64,000 nucleotides of DNA from Phenylobacterium parvum (GTDB lineage: Bacteria; Pseudomonadota; Alphaproteobacteria; Caulobacterales; Caulobacteraceae), in NCBI RefSeq assembly GCF_003150835.1, contig NZ_CP029479.1, forward strand, positions 2,764,536 to 2,828,535. The letters are read 5' to 3'. Shown here in pieces: positions 1-8,091 of this stretch; the stretch's first letter is position 1, and every line of letters begins with the position of its first letter. A program made the translations under genes and the position numbers. Below the pieces are notes generated by a model. It had not been told where the DNA came from, searched no databases, and saw only the letters and a list, made by a program, of their open reading frames with translations.

Positions 1-2
1 GT

Positions 3-449
3 CCGCACCGGTCCCTGTCGGACCGGGGCTTCATCATCCTCATTTCGATCATCACCTTCATCAATTGCGTCACCGCAGCGGTCTTCCTGGCCATGGGCGC
101 GACCCTGGTGCCGATTTTCCTGGGCCTCGATGTCCTGGCCATCGTGGTCGCCTTCGCCGTCAGCTTCTCTTCGGCCCGCCGGATCGAGCGGGTGGTGGTC
201 ACAGAAAGCCGCGTCCGGCTGATCGAGGAGACGCCGCATCGCCGGGTCCTGGTGTGGGAAGGCCCCACCGCCTTCACCCGCCTGTCCTCCGAGGCCGAGG
301 ATGACCGTGTCATCGACCTGAGGCTAGCGGTCTCGGGACGCGAAGCCTCGGTCGGCAAGGCTCTCGGCCCGGACGCCCGGGCCGAACTGATGCGAACCCT
401 CGACGCCGCCCTCCAGAAGGCCCGCCGCCCCCGGAATCTGGCCTGGTGA
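3..449 (+). CDS. DUF2244 family membrane protein (5' truncated)
   Basis: The gene runs in from the left edge; its reading frame is open from base 3, so the N-terminus is missing and 148 residues are visible. The fragment opens with a PHRSLSDRGF stretch typical of DUF2244 proteins, then two hydrophobic segments of about 20 residues each, then a soluble C-terminal half ending in NLAW. The family is a small two-helix inner-membrane protein of unknown function, common in alphaproteobacteria. An internal ATG at 93 would remove the first helix and is not the start. The stop overlaps the GTG start of the next gene by four bases (GTGA), which suggests translational coupling. Confidence 0.75.
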   Translation, partial: PHRSLSDRGFIILISIITFINCVTAAVFLAMGATLVPIFLGLDVLAIVVAFAVSFSSARRIERVVVTESRVRLIEETPHRRVLVWEGPTAFTRLSSEAEDDRVIDLRLAVSGREASVGKALGPDARAELMRTLDAALQKARRPRNLAW

Positions 450-1213
450 CAGGCCTCACCCCCTTCAGCGACGACGAGGTCGAACGCTACGCCCGCCATC
501 TCGTCCTGCGTGAGATCGGCGGGCCCGGCCAGCAGAAACTCAGGTCAGCCCGGGTCCTGATGATCGGCATGGGTGGTCTCGGAGCCCCCGCCGGCCTCTA
601 CCTCGCCGCGGCCGGGATCGGCGGCCTGGTGATCGTGGACCCGGACCGGGTGGAGCTGTCGAACCTGCAACGGCAGGTCCTGTTCACTTCCTCCGACCGC
701 GGCCGGTCGAAGGTCGACGCCGGACTTCGTCGCCTGACCGACCTGAACCCCCATGTCGAGACCCAGGCCCTGCAGCTGTGCGTCGACGAGGGCAACGCCG
801 CCACCCTGGTCGAGGGCTTCGACCTGGTCCTCGACGGCACGGACGACTTCGCCACCCGTCTGGCGGTCAGCGACGCCTGCGTGGCCCACGGGGTCCCGCT
901 GGTCTCCGGCGCGATCGGCCGGTGGACAGGCCAGGTGGGGATCTTCCCGGGCCGCCCCTGCTATCGCTGCCTGGTTCCCGAGGTCCCGCCCGACGCCGAG
1001 ACCTGCCAGGCCGTGGGGGTGGTGGGCGCCCTGGCCGGCGTGATCGGCTCGATGATGGCCCTGGAGGCCGTGAAATGGATCACCGGTGCGGGCGAGGACC
1101 TGACGGGCCGGCTTCTGGTCTATGACGCCCTGGCTGCCGTTACCCGGACGGTCCGCGTCGCCGCTGACCCCCTTTGTCCGGCCTGCGGGGCGACTTACCC
1201 CGGCGGGACGTAG
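446..1213 (+). CDS. moeB: MoeB/ThiF/HesA-family E1-like adenylyltransferase
   Basis: Activates the C-terminal Gly-Gly of a ubiquitin-like sulfur carrier (MoaD or ThiS type) by adenylation, for molybdopterin or thiamine synthesis. Of the 255 residues, the nucleotide-binding GMGGLG lies at 41-46 and the acidic DPDRVELSNLQRQ patch at 65-77. Zinc-type Cys pairs are C172/C175 (CYRC) and C244/C247 (CPAC), and C187 sits in TCQAVGV. There is no C-terminal rhodanese domain, so it is the short MoeB form. The GTG start overlaps the preceding stop. The 3' end overlaps the convergent AbgT gene by 19 bases. Whether MoaD or ThiS is the partner cannot be told here. Confidence 0.85.
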   Translation: MTGLTPFSDDEVERYARHLVLREIGGPGQQKLRSARVLMIGMGGLGAPAGLYLAAAGIGGLVIVDPDRVELSNLQRQVLFTSSDRGRSKVDAGLRRLTDLNPHVETQALQLCVDEGNAATLVEGFDLVLDGTDDFATRLAVSDACVAHGVPLVSGAIGRWTGQVGIFPGRPCYRCLVPEVPPDAETCQAVGVVGALAGVIGSMMALEAVKWITGAGEDLTGRLLVYDALAAVTRTVRVAADPLCPACGATYPGGT

Positions 1214-2841
1214 CGCACCCCTGCGCCGGGCCCGAGAGGCCAGTCGAAGACCACCCACAGCCCCGTCATCAGCGCGCCCGCCGCCATGAAGGCCAGGGCG
1301 TAGGGCAGCATCAGGGCGAGGAGCGAGCCGACCCCCACAGAGGGATCCCACCGCCGGCAGAAGCCGAGGATCAGGGGGAAGTAGCTCATCAGGGGCGTCA
1401 TGATGTTGGTGAAGCTGTCGCCCATGCGGTAGGCGGCGGTGGTCATCTCCGGGCTGATGCCCAGCAGCATGAACATGGGCACCACGACTGGCGCCAGGGC
1501 GCTCCACTTGGCGCTGGCCGAGCCGATGAAGAGGTCAAGGCCCGAGGAGAAGCCGAGCACGCCCAGAAGGAGGGCGGGCGCCGGCAGGTTGAGGGTTTCC
1601 AGGACGTGGGCGCCATTGATCGCCGCGATGGGCCCCAGGCGTGACCAGTTGAACATGGCCACGAAGTGGGCGGCGAAGAAGGCGAAGACGAGATAGGGGG
1701 CGAGGGCGCGCACCCCCTCGCCCATCATGGCGAAGACCTCGCGGTGGGACCGGATGGTCCCCGCCCCGCTTCCGAAGGCGACGCCCACGGCGAGGAAGAG
1801 GACGAAGAACCCGGCGACCAGGGCGGAGTAGAAGGGCTGAAGGGCCGCCGTCCCGGCCTTGGTCTCGTCTATGAGGGGGGTGTAGCCCGGCCACAGGGCG
1901 AGGGCGGCGAAGCCCGCGGCGACGGCCAGGGCGGCAAGGCCCGCCCGGCGAAGGCCCCGGCGCTCGTCCGCGGTTGGCGCCGACCGTGCGAGCTCCTCGC
2001 GGAGCTCTGCGTCGCCGCCGCCGCCCCACGGCCCCAGGCGCGGCTCGATGATGCGGTCCGTGACGAACCAGATAAGGGGGGTGAAGACCGCCACGATGGC
2101 AAGGATGAACCACCAGTTCCCAAGCGGGTTCATCGTCCAGGCGGGATCGATGATGCGCGCCGCCTCCTGGGTGAAGCCGAACAGCAGGACGTCCATCTGC
2201 CCGGGCGTGATGTTGCCGGCATATCCGCCGGACACGGCGGCGAAGGCCGCGGCAAGGCCCGCCAGGGGGTGGCGTCCGACGGCGGCGTAGAGCAGGGCGG
2301 CCAGGGGAATGAAGACGAGGTAGGCGGCATCCGAGGCATGGTGCGACACCATTCCGACGACGGCCACCAGGGGGGTGAGCCAGCGCCGGTCAGCCCCGCG
2401 GAGGCTGGCGCGGATCAGGGCGCTGAAGAAGCCCGACCGCTCGGCCACCGCCGCGCCGTACATGACGGTCAGGACCAGCCCCAGCGGGGCGAAGCCGGTC
2501 AGGGTCTTGGCGGTCTCCGTGAAGAGCCGGGCGAGATTGTCCTCGGACAGCAGGCTTTCGGCCCGGAAGACCAGGCGCCCGCCCTCCAGTTCACCCCAGG
2601 CGGGCGGCGCCTCACCCCGGAAGAGCAGGGACGCCGACCAGCCGAGGGCGGCTCCGATCCCGGAGAGGACGATCAGGAACCCGATCATCCAGACGAAGAT
2701 CATCACCGGGTCCGGCAGGCGGTTGCCGATGCGTTCGACAAGGTCGAGCAGGGTGCGCCGCGGCGCAGGCGGAAGGGCGTCTGGGGCGGCCACGGTGGTC
2801 TCCGGTCCTTCGGGTCTGGCGGGCCTGCGCCCGGCAAGCAC
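1195..2841 (-). CDS. AbgT-family transporter
   Basis: A 548-residue polytopic inner-membrane protein of the AbgT family. Members were first described as p-aminobenzoyl-glutamate importers, and some act as sulfonamide/antimetabolite efflux pumps. Family features visible are the N-terminal ERIGNRLPDPVMIFVWMIGF helix, a large periplasmic loop, NITPGQMDVLLFGFTQEAA, SASAKWSALAPVVVPMFMLLG and a C-terminal YRMGDSFTNIMTPLMSYFPL. The first 30 residues are Pro/Ala-rich and poorly conserved, so the true start may be slightly internal. It stands alone, convergent with the moeB-like gene. Substrate and direction of transport are not deducible. Confidence 0.88.
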   Translation of the reverse strand: MLAGRRPARPEGPETTVAAPDALPPAPRRTLLDLVERIGNRLPDPVMIFVWMIGFLIVLSGIGAALGWSASLLFRGEAPPAWGELEGGRLVFRAESLLSEDNLARLFTETAKTLTGFAPLGLVLTVMYGAAVAERSGFFSALIRASLRGADRRWLTPLVAVVGMVSHHASDAAYLVFIPLAALLYAAVGRHPLAGLAAAFAAVSGGYAGNITPGQMDVLLFGFTQEAARIIDPAWTMNPLGNWWFILAIVAVFTPLIWFVTDRIIEPRLGPWGGGGDAELREELARSAPTADERRGLRRAGLAALAVAAGFAALALWPGYTPLIDETKAGTAALQPFYSALVAGFFVLFLAVGVAFGSGAGTIRSHREVFAMMGEGVRALAPYLVFAFFAAHFVAMFNWSRLGPIAAINGAHVLETLNLPAPALLLGVLGFSSGLDLFIGSASAKWSALAPVVVPMFMLLGISPEMTTAAYRMGDSFTNIMTPLMSYFPLILGFCRRWDPSVGVGSLLALMLPYALAFMAAGALMTGLWVVFDWPLGPGAGVRYVPPG

Positions 2842-2876
2842 TTAAGCGCGCCGGCGGCCGGTTCAACCCGCCGGAC

Positions 2877-3863
2877 TCAGAGCATGGACGGAAGCACCCG
2901 GTCCGGCGGCCGGTGGCCGTCCATCCAGGTCCGGATGTTAATGATCACCTTCTCGCCCATCTCGGTGCGGGCCTCCACGGTGGCCGAACCGAGGTGCGGC
3001 AGGAGCACGGCGTTGGGCAGGCCCAGGAGCTTGGGGTTCACCTGGGGCTCGAACTCGAAGACGTCCAGCCCGGCGCCGGCGATCCCGCGGGCGGCCAGGA
3101 GGTCTGCCAGCGCGGATTCGTCGATGATCTCTCCCCGGGCGGTGTTCACCAGGATGGCGTGGGGCGGCATCAGCTTCAGCCGCCGGGCGGAAAGGAGATG
3201 GTAGGTCGCCGGCGTGTGCGGGCAGTTGACGGAGATGATGTCCATCCGGGCCAGCATCTGGTCGAGGCTTTCCCAGTAGGTGGCCTCGAGTTCCTCGGCG
3301 ATCCGCGGGCTGACCGGCGTGCGGTTGTGGTAGTGGATCTGCATGCCGAAGGCCCGGGCCCGGCGGGCCACCGCCTGTCCTATCCGGCCCATGCCGATGA
3401 TCCCCAGCCGCTTGCCCGACAGTCGCCGTCCCATCATCCAGGTCGGCGCCCAGCCCTTGAATTCCCCGGCCTCGATGGACCTCGCGCCTTCGACGATCCG
3501 CCGCGAGACAGCCATCATCAGGGCCAGGGTCAGGTCGGCGGTGTCTTCAGTCAGCACGCCAGGGGTGTTGGTCACGGTCACGCCGCACCCCGCGGCGGCG
3601 GCCACGTCGATATGGTCAACCCCGGCGCCAAAGTTGGCGATCAGTTTCAGGCGCTCGCCGCCAGCCTCGATCACGCCTGCGTCGATGCGGTCGGTGATGG
3701 TCGGCGCCAGGACGTCGCAGCGCCCTGCGGCGTCGACCAGGGCCTCGCGGGTCATGGGTTCGTCGGAAAGGTTCAGCTCGGTGTCGAACAGCTCGCGCAG
3801 GCGGGTTTCGACCGCGTCCGGAAGCCGGCGCGTCACGATCACTTTCGGCTTTCGCGTCGGCAT
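2877..3863 (-). CDS. D-2-hydroxyacid dehydrogenase (glyoxylate/hydroxypyruvate reductase type)
   Basis: NAD(P)-dependent oxidoreductase of the D-isomer-specific 2-hydroxyacid dehydrogenase family, most like glyoxylate reductase/D-glycerate dehydrogenase. Of 328 residues, the Rossmann motif GMGRIG is at 157-162. The substrate Arg is R243 (NTARGE), the catalytic Glu is in LDVFEFEP near 270-272, and the catalytic His is H290 (LLPHLGSA). The NFGAGVDHID segment near 77-86 is typical of this subgroup. It is cytoplasmic. It is transcribed in the same direction as the AbgT gene and lies 35 bases upstream of it. Glyoxylate versus hydroxypyruvate preference cannot be assigned. Confidence 0.85.
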   Translation of the reverse strand: MPTRKPKVIVTRRLPDAVETRLRELFDTELNLSDEPMTREALVDAAGRCDVLAPTITDRIDAGVIEAGGERLKLIANFGAGVDHIDVAAAAGCGVTVTNTPGVLTEDTADLTLALMMAVSRRIVEGARSIEAGEFKGWAPTWMMGRRLSGKRLGIIGMGRIGQAVARRARAFGMQIHYHNRTPVSPRIAEELEATYWESLDQMLARMDIISVNCPHTPATYHLLSARRLKLMPPHAILVNTARGEIIDESALADLLAARGIAGAGLDVFEFEPQVNPKLLGLPNAVLLPHLGSATVEARTEMGEKVIINIRTWMDGHRPPDRVLPSML

Positions 3864-3943
3864 CGGCGGGAGGGCTCCGAAATTCAGCGTCCTGCGAAAC
3901 GGCGCTCTGGCGCCTTCGCTCCCGAACCTCTAGCAAAGAGGGC

Positions 3944-4516
3944 ATGAACGGCCAAGGTGAGCCTTCCGGACGCGGACGCCGCGCCGCCCTTTCGATCCTC
4001 CTGGCGGCGGCCTTCGCCCTGACGGCCCCGGGCGCAGCCGCCGTGGCCGATGCGCGCGTCACGCCCTCCGGCCTTCCCGTGCCCCGCTACGTGACCCTCA
4101 AGTTCGGGTCCGTGAACGCCCGGTCGGGTCCGGGCGACGACTATCCGGCCCTCTGGGTCTACCAGGTCCGCGGCCTGCCGGTGCAGGTGATCGCCGAATC
4201 CTCGGAATGGCGCCGGATCTGCGACCCGGACCGCGGCGTCGCCTGGGTGCACATGCGCACCACGGACGGCCGCCGGAATGTCATGCGCACGGCCGCGACC
4301 CCCTTGGCCGTGCAGGCCTCGCCGCGGGCTGACGCCCGCACCCTCGCCGTCCTCCAGCCCCGGGCCCTGGCCGCCCTGCAGCGCTGCGAGTCCGGATGGT
4401 GCCGCATCAAGGCGGACGGCGTCTCCGGCTGGGTCCAGGCCTCCGGCCTGTGGGGCGTCGACGAGCGCCCCCAGTGCGCCCCGCCGCGCCCCGCGCCTCG
4501 CCCGGCCGCCCGTTGA
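3944..4516 (+). CDS. Exported bacterial SH3-domain protein
   Basis: A 190-residue protein with an N-terminal signal peptide (RRAALSILLAAAFALTAPGAAA, roughly residues 11-32), hence periplasmic. Two bacterial SH3-like modules follow. The first (about 45-110) contains VNARSGPGDDYPALWVY and EWRRICD. The second (about 115-175) contains CESGWCRIKADGVSGWV. The tail is Pro/Ala/Arg-rich. Such modules usually bind peptidoglycan peptides, but no catalytic domain is present, so only a binding or scaffolding role can be inferred. It is divergent from the dehydrogenase gene (80-base gap) and precedes the fab genes by 91 bases. Confidence 0.8.
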   Translation: MNGQGEPSGRGRRAALSILLAAAFALTAPGAAAVADARVTPSGLPVPRYVTLKFGSVNARSGPGDDYPALWVYQVRGLPVQVIAESSEWRRICDPDRGVAWVHMRTTDGRRNVMRTAATPLAVQASPRADARTLAVLQPRALAALQRCESGWCRIKADGVSGWVQASGLWGVDERPQCAPPRPAPRPAAR

Positions 4517-4554
4517 GCGGCCCCCCGGGCTCTGATAGAGCGGGTCAACTGCGT

Positions 4555-4571
4555 CCGGCGTACTTCGCCGG
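4555..4571 (+). repeat. Short hairpin upstream of fabA
   Basis: CCGGCG and CGCCGG form six-base-pair arms around a TACTT loop, about 37 bases before the fabA start. It may end transcription of the SH3 gene weakly or structure the fabA leader. No U-tract follows, so an intrinsic terminator is unlikely. Confidence 0.3.
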
Positions 4572-4607
4572 GCGCCTCGGTTTATGCGACGAGCGGAAGG
4601 GCGAGCC

Positions 4608-5135
4608 ATGATTCCCGGCGCCAAGGCCAAGGACCACTATTCCCGGGAGGAGCTCCTGGCGTGTGGTCGGGGCGAAATGTTCGGGCCGGGCAACGCCCAG
4701 TTGCCGGTCCCGCCCATGCTGATGTTCGACCGGATCACGAAGATCACCGAGTCCGGTGGGGCCTACGACAAGGGCCAGGTTATCGCCGAGCTGGATATCC
4801 GACCGGACCTCTGGTTCTTCGACTGCCACTTCATCAATGACCCGGTCATGCCGGGCTGCCTGGGCCTCGACGCCATGTGGCAGCTGGTGGGCTATTTCCT
4901 CGGGTGGTCCGGGGCGCCCGGGAAGGGTCGCGCCCTGGGGGTCGGCGAGGTGCGGTTCACCGGGCAGGTGACCCCGAAGGTCAAGCAGGTCGTCTACCGC
5001 ATCGACCTGAAGCGAGTGATCATGCGCAGGCTGGTGCTGGGTATCGGCGACGGCGTCATGGAGGCGGACGGCAAGGTGATCTACGAGGCCAAGGACCTTC
5101 GTGTCGGCCTGTACGATCCGAAGGATCTGGTCTGA
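4608..5135 (+). CDS. fabA: 3-hydroxydecanoyl-[ACP] dehydratase/isomerase FabA
   Basis: Dehydrates 3-hydroxydecanoyl-ACP and isomerises trans-2- to cis-3-decenoyl-ACP, the branch point of anaerobic unsaturated fatty acid synthesis; cytosolic. With the start at 4608 it has 175 residues, normal for FabA. The catalytic His is H74 ([18 protein letters not shown]) and the catalytic Asp is D88. An upstream in-frame ATG at 4584 is rejected because the ATG at 4608 has GGAAGG at good spacing and gives the family length. First gene of fabA-fabB-fabI. Confidence 0.96.
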   Translation: MIPGAKAKDHYSREELLACGRGEMFGPGNAQLPVPPMLMFDRITKITESGGAYDKGQVIAELDIRPDLWFFDCHFINDPVMPGCLGLDAMWQLVGYFLGWSGAPGKGRALGVGEVRFTGQVTPKVKQVVYRIDLKRVIMRRLVLGIGDGVMEADGKVIYEAKDLRVGLYDPKDLV

Positions 5136-5161
5136 TACCGGCGTATCTGGGGGAACAGGGC

Positions 5162-6373
5162 ATGCGGCGCGTCGTCGTCACGGGCATGGGCATCGTCTCA
5201 TCCATCGGAAACTCCCTGGACGATGTCCGGGCATCCCTTCGCGAGGCCCGGTCGGGCATATCGGCGGCGCCGGAGTATGCGGACCTGGGCTTCCGCTGCC
5301 AGGTGCACGCCGATCCCGGCCTGGACTGGGAGGCCGCCGTCGACCGCCGCGCAGCGCGGTTCCTGGCCCAGGGTACGGCCTTTGGCCACATCGCCATGGA
5401 GCAGGCCATCGCCGATTCCGGCCTCACCGAGGCTGAGGTCTCCCACGAGATGACCGGCCTGATCGTCGGCTCGGGCGGGCCCTCGACCAAGGCCATCATC
5501 GAGTCCGCCGCCATCGCCCGCGAGAAGGGCCCCAAGCGCGTCGGTCCCTTCGCGGTCCCCAAGGCCATGAGCTCGGGCGTTTCGGCTGTCCTTTCGACCT
5601 GGTTCAAGATCCGCGGGATCAACTATTCAATCTCGTCGGCTTGCGCGACCTCGACCCACTGCATCGGCGCAGGGTATGAGCAGATCGCCCTCGGCAACCA
5701 GGACGTGGTCTTCGCCGGCGGGTCCGAGGAGCTGCACTGGACGCTCTCGGTCCTGTTCGACGCCATGGGCGCCATGAGCTCCAACTTCAACGACCGGCCT
5801 GCCGTAGCCAGCCGGGCATACGACGCCAACCGCGACGGCTTCGTCATTGCCGGCGGCGCGGGAATCCTGGTGCTCGAGGAGCTCGAGCGAGCGAAGGCCC
5901 GCGGGGCGAAGATCTATGGCGAGATCGTTGGCTACGCCGCCAATTCCGACGGCTTCGACATGGTCGCCCCTTCGGGCGAGGGCGCCGTACGCTGCATGCG
6001 CCTGGCCCTGGCCCGGGCCGGGAACCGCAAGGTCGACTACCTCAACCCCCACGGCACCTCGACGCCGGTGGGCGACATCAAGGAGATGGAGGCGGTCCGC
6101 GAGGTCTTTGGCGAGGCCGCCCCCGCGATTTCCTCCACCAAGTCCCTGACCGGGCACAGCCTCGGCGCCGCCGGCGCCCAGGAGGCGATCTATTCGCTCC
6201 TGATGCTGAACGGCGGCTTCCTGGCCGAGAGCGCCCACATTGAAACCCTCGACCCCGCTTTCGAGGGCCTGCCCATCCTTCGCCAGCGCCAAGACCGCCA
6301 GGTCGAGACCGTCATGTCCAACAGCTTCGGGTTCGGCGGCACCAATGGCTGTCTGGTGATGTCCCGGGTCTGA
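5162..6373 (+). CDS. fabB: 3-oxoacyl-[ACP] synthase I FabB
   Basis: Condenses malonyl-ACP with acyl-ACP, including the cis-3-decenoyl-ACP made by FabA. Length is 403 residues from the ATG at 5162. The catalytic triad is C161 ([10 protein letters not shown]), H297 (NPHGTSTP) and H332 ([12 protein letters not shown]), with the accompanying K327. The C-terminal NSFGFGGTN motif is present. The frame is open far upstream into fabA, but that part is only the shadow of fabA. It starts 26 bases after fabA stops and is co-directional with fabI, so an operon is likely. Confidence 0.96.
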   Translation: MRRVVVTGMGIVSSIGNSLDDVRASLREARSGISAAPEYADLGFRCQVHADPGLDWEAAVDRRAARFLAQGTAFGHIAMEQAIADSGLTEAEVSHEMTGLIVGSGGPSTKAIIESAAIAREKGPKRVGPFAVPKAMSSGVSAVLSTWFKIRGINYSISSACATSTHCIGAGYEQIALGNQDVVFAGGSEELHWTLSVLFDAMGAMSSNFNDRPAVASRAYDANRDGFVIAGGAGILVLEELERAKARGAKIYGEIVGYAANSDGFDMVAPSGEGAVRCMRLALARAGNRKVDYLNPHGTSTPVGDIKEMEAVREVFGEAAPAISSTKSLTGHSLGAAGAQEAIYSLLMLNGGFLAESAHIETLDPAFEGLPILRQRQDRQVETVMSNSFGFGGTNGCLVMSRV

Positions 6374-6410
6374 CCCGACTCCGCCTTCCCGACCCTCCAG
6401 GAGACGTAAA

Positions 6411-7226
6411 GTGGCCGACGACTACGACATGCCCCGCGGCGAGCTCATGAAGGGCAAGCGCGGGATCATCACCGGGGTGGCCAACCACCAGTCCATCGCC
6501 TGGGGCATCGCCAGCCAGCTGGCCGCCCAGGGCGCCGACCTGGCCTTTTTCCACCTGCCGGGCATGGAGCGCCGGGTGCGCCCCCTGGCCGAAAGCGTCG
6601 GGTCCACGGTCATCGAGCCTGTCGACGTCACCGATGACGCCAGCATGGACGCCGGGTTCGCGGCGGTCGAGAAGGCCTTTGGCAAGATCGACTTCTTCGT
6701 CCACGCCCTGGCCTTTGCGCCCCGCGACCAGATCAAGGGCTCCTTCGTGGAGAACGCCACGCGGGAGGGTTTCCGGACGGCCATGGACATTTCGGCCTAC
6801 AGCTTCGTCGACTGCGCCCGCAGGGCCAGCCGGATGATGCCGGACGGCGGATCCCTGGTCACCCTGACCTACCTGGGCTCGGAACGCGCCATCCCGAACT
6901 ACAACACCATGGGTGTGGCCAAGGCCGCCCTCGAGGCCGCCACCCGCTATATCGCCCGCGACCTCGGGCCCCAGGGCATCCGGGCCAACGCCATCTCGGC
7001 CGGCGCCATGCGGACCCTGTCCCTTGCGGGCATTTCCGGCGGCCGGTCCATGCTGGCCCAGGGCCGGGCCCTGTCGGCGCTGAAGGAAGACACCACCATG
7101 GAGGGCGTCGCCGGCGCCGCCTTGTGGCTGCTGTCCGACCTCGGGCGTTCGACCACCGGCGAGGTGGTCCATGTCGACGCCGGCTTCCACATGATGGGCC
7201 TGCCGGACGACTCCGACGAGGGCTGA
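6411..7226 (+). CDS. fabI: Enoyl-[ACP] reductase (NADH) FabI
   Basis: Reduces trans-2-enoyl-ACP in the last step of each elongation cycle; an SDR-fold tetramer and the target of triclosan and diazaborine-type inhibitors. It has 271 residues. The cofactor motif GVANHQSIAWG is at 22-32. The active-site residues of the YLGSERAIPNYN region are Y154, Y164 and K171, matching the FabI-specific spacing rather than that of an ordinary SDR. The GTG start at 6411 has AGGAGA eight bases upstream. Last gene of the fab cluster, convergent with the TetR gene. Confidence 0.95.
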   Translation: MADDYDMPRGELMKGKRGIITGVANHQSIAWGIASQLAAQGADLAFFHLPGMERRVRPLAESVGSTVIEPVDVTDDASMDAGFAAVEKAFGKIDFFVHALAFAPRDQIKGSFVENATREGFRTAMDISAYSFVDCARRASRMMPDGGSLVTLTYLGSERAIPNYNTMGVAKAALEAATRYIARDLGPQGIRANAISAGAMRTLSLAGISGGRSMLAQGRALSALKEDTTMEGVAGAALWLLSDLGRSTTGEVVHVDAGFHMMGLPDDSDEG

Positions 7227-7231
7227 GCCCC

Positions 7232-7840
7232 TCAGGCCGCGTAGGCTCTCACGAACCTTCCCGCCGCCTCCCGCGCGATGCGGTCGATGGCGGTGGGCGC
7301 GAGGTCGGAGTCCACGCCCAGGAGCCGGCCGGTCTGGTGTGAGCCGATGACCATGCCGGCGAAGAACTCGGCCGCCAGGGCGCAGTCATCCACCCGGAGG
7401 CGCCCGGCGCGGGTCTCGCCCTCCAGGAAGGCGGCCAGGCGCGCCCGCGAGGTCCGCGCCCCGGTCTCGAAGAAGGTCCGGGCCAGGTCCGGCATCTCCG
7501 CCGCCCCCTGGATGTGAATCCGCAGAAGGGCGATGGAGGAGGGCGTGGCGATGGATTCCAGCACCACACGGGCGTAGCCGGCCAGGGCCTCCTCCGGTCC
7601 GTCACCCGAACCTGGGCTGTCCAGGTGCGCCGTGATCTCGTCCACCCGGCGCTCGACCAGGATCCTGACCAGTTCGGCCTTGGAGCCGAACCGGTTGTAG
7701 ACGGTCTGCTTGGACACATTGGCCCGCCGGGCGATATCCTCGATGGACGCGCCCATTCCGCGCTCCGCCAGGGCGTGGCGGGCGGCTTCAAGGATGGCCA
7801 GTCCCTTGGATTCGTCGACCTGTCCCAGGCGGCGCGGCAT
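7232..7840 (-). CDS. TetR/AcrR-family transcriptional regulator
   Basis: A 202-residue regulator with a TetR helix-turn-helix near residues 31-52 (SIEDIARRANVSKQTVYNRF) and a helical ligand-binding C-terminus. The frame is open to 7990, but the ATG at 7840 is chosen because residues upstream are low-complexity Arg/Lys/Gly and the HTH then lies at the usual distance from the N-terminus. It is divergent from the flavin hydroxylase gene across about 250 bases. A dyad in that gap (7998-8015) is a candidate operator. The ligand is unknown. The SIALLRIHIQGAAEMPDLAR stretch resembles regulators of AcrAB-like or fatty-acid genes, but this is only suggestive. Confidence 0.85.
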   Translation of the reverse strand: MPRRLGQVDESKGLAILEAARHALAERGMGASIEDIARRANVSKQTVYNRFGSKAELVRILVERRVDEITAHLDSPGSGDGPEEALAGYARVVLESIATPSSIALLRIHIQGAAEMPDLARTFFETGARTSRARLAAFLEGETRAGRLRVDDCALAAEFFAGMVIGSHQTGRLLGVDSDLAPTAIDRIAREAAGRFVRAYAA

Positions 7841-7997
7841 CAGGCCCTCGCCCTGCGCCGCCGCTGGCCTGCAATGCAACCCTTGGGTCGCCTTGGACTC
7901 TTGCGGTCCATCGCTTCCCCCCTTCTTCCGCACTCGGGAGCTTTTCGCCGCCCTTGCCCTTACCTTGCGGCGCGCCGTCCCGGGGCACAACTCCTAA

Positions 7998-8015
7998 ATG
8001 GACCGCAACGTCCAT
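7998..8015. promoter_or_regulatory. Dyad in TetR-hydroxylase intergenic gap (candidate operator)
   Basis: ATGGAC and GTCCAT are perfect inverted six-base arms with a CGCAAC spacer. The dyad lies 83-94 bases before the hydroxylase start at 8092 and about 160 bases upstream of the chosen TetR start. The size and placement suit a TetR-type operator; binding is inferred. The rest of the 250-base gap shows no gene. Confidence 0.4.
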
Positions 8016-8091
8016 GAAATGCGCGACAGCAGGCTGACCGTTGCCGAATGAGGGACTGGACGGCGGGCGCCCGGCGGCGGCATATCGCGGC

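Noticed and set aside
5056..6292. Minus-strand open frames across fabB
   Set aside because: They are complementary shadows of fabB, with no ribosome sites or recognisable domains.
7841..7990. Fifty-residue N-terminal extension of the TetR regulator
   Set aside because: The extension is low-complexity and basic, and the HTH would sit too far from the N-terminus for the family.
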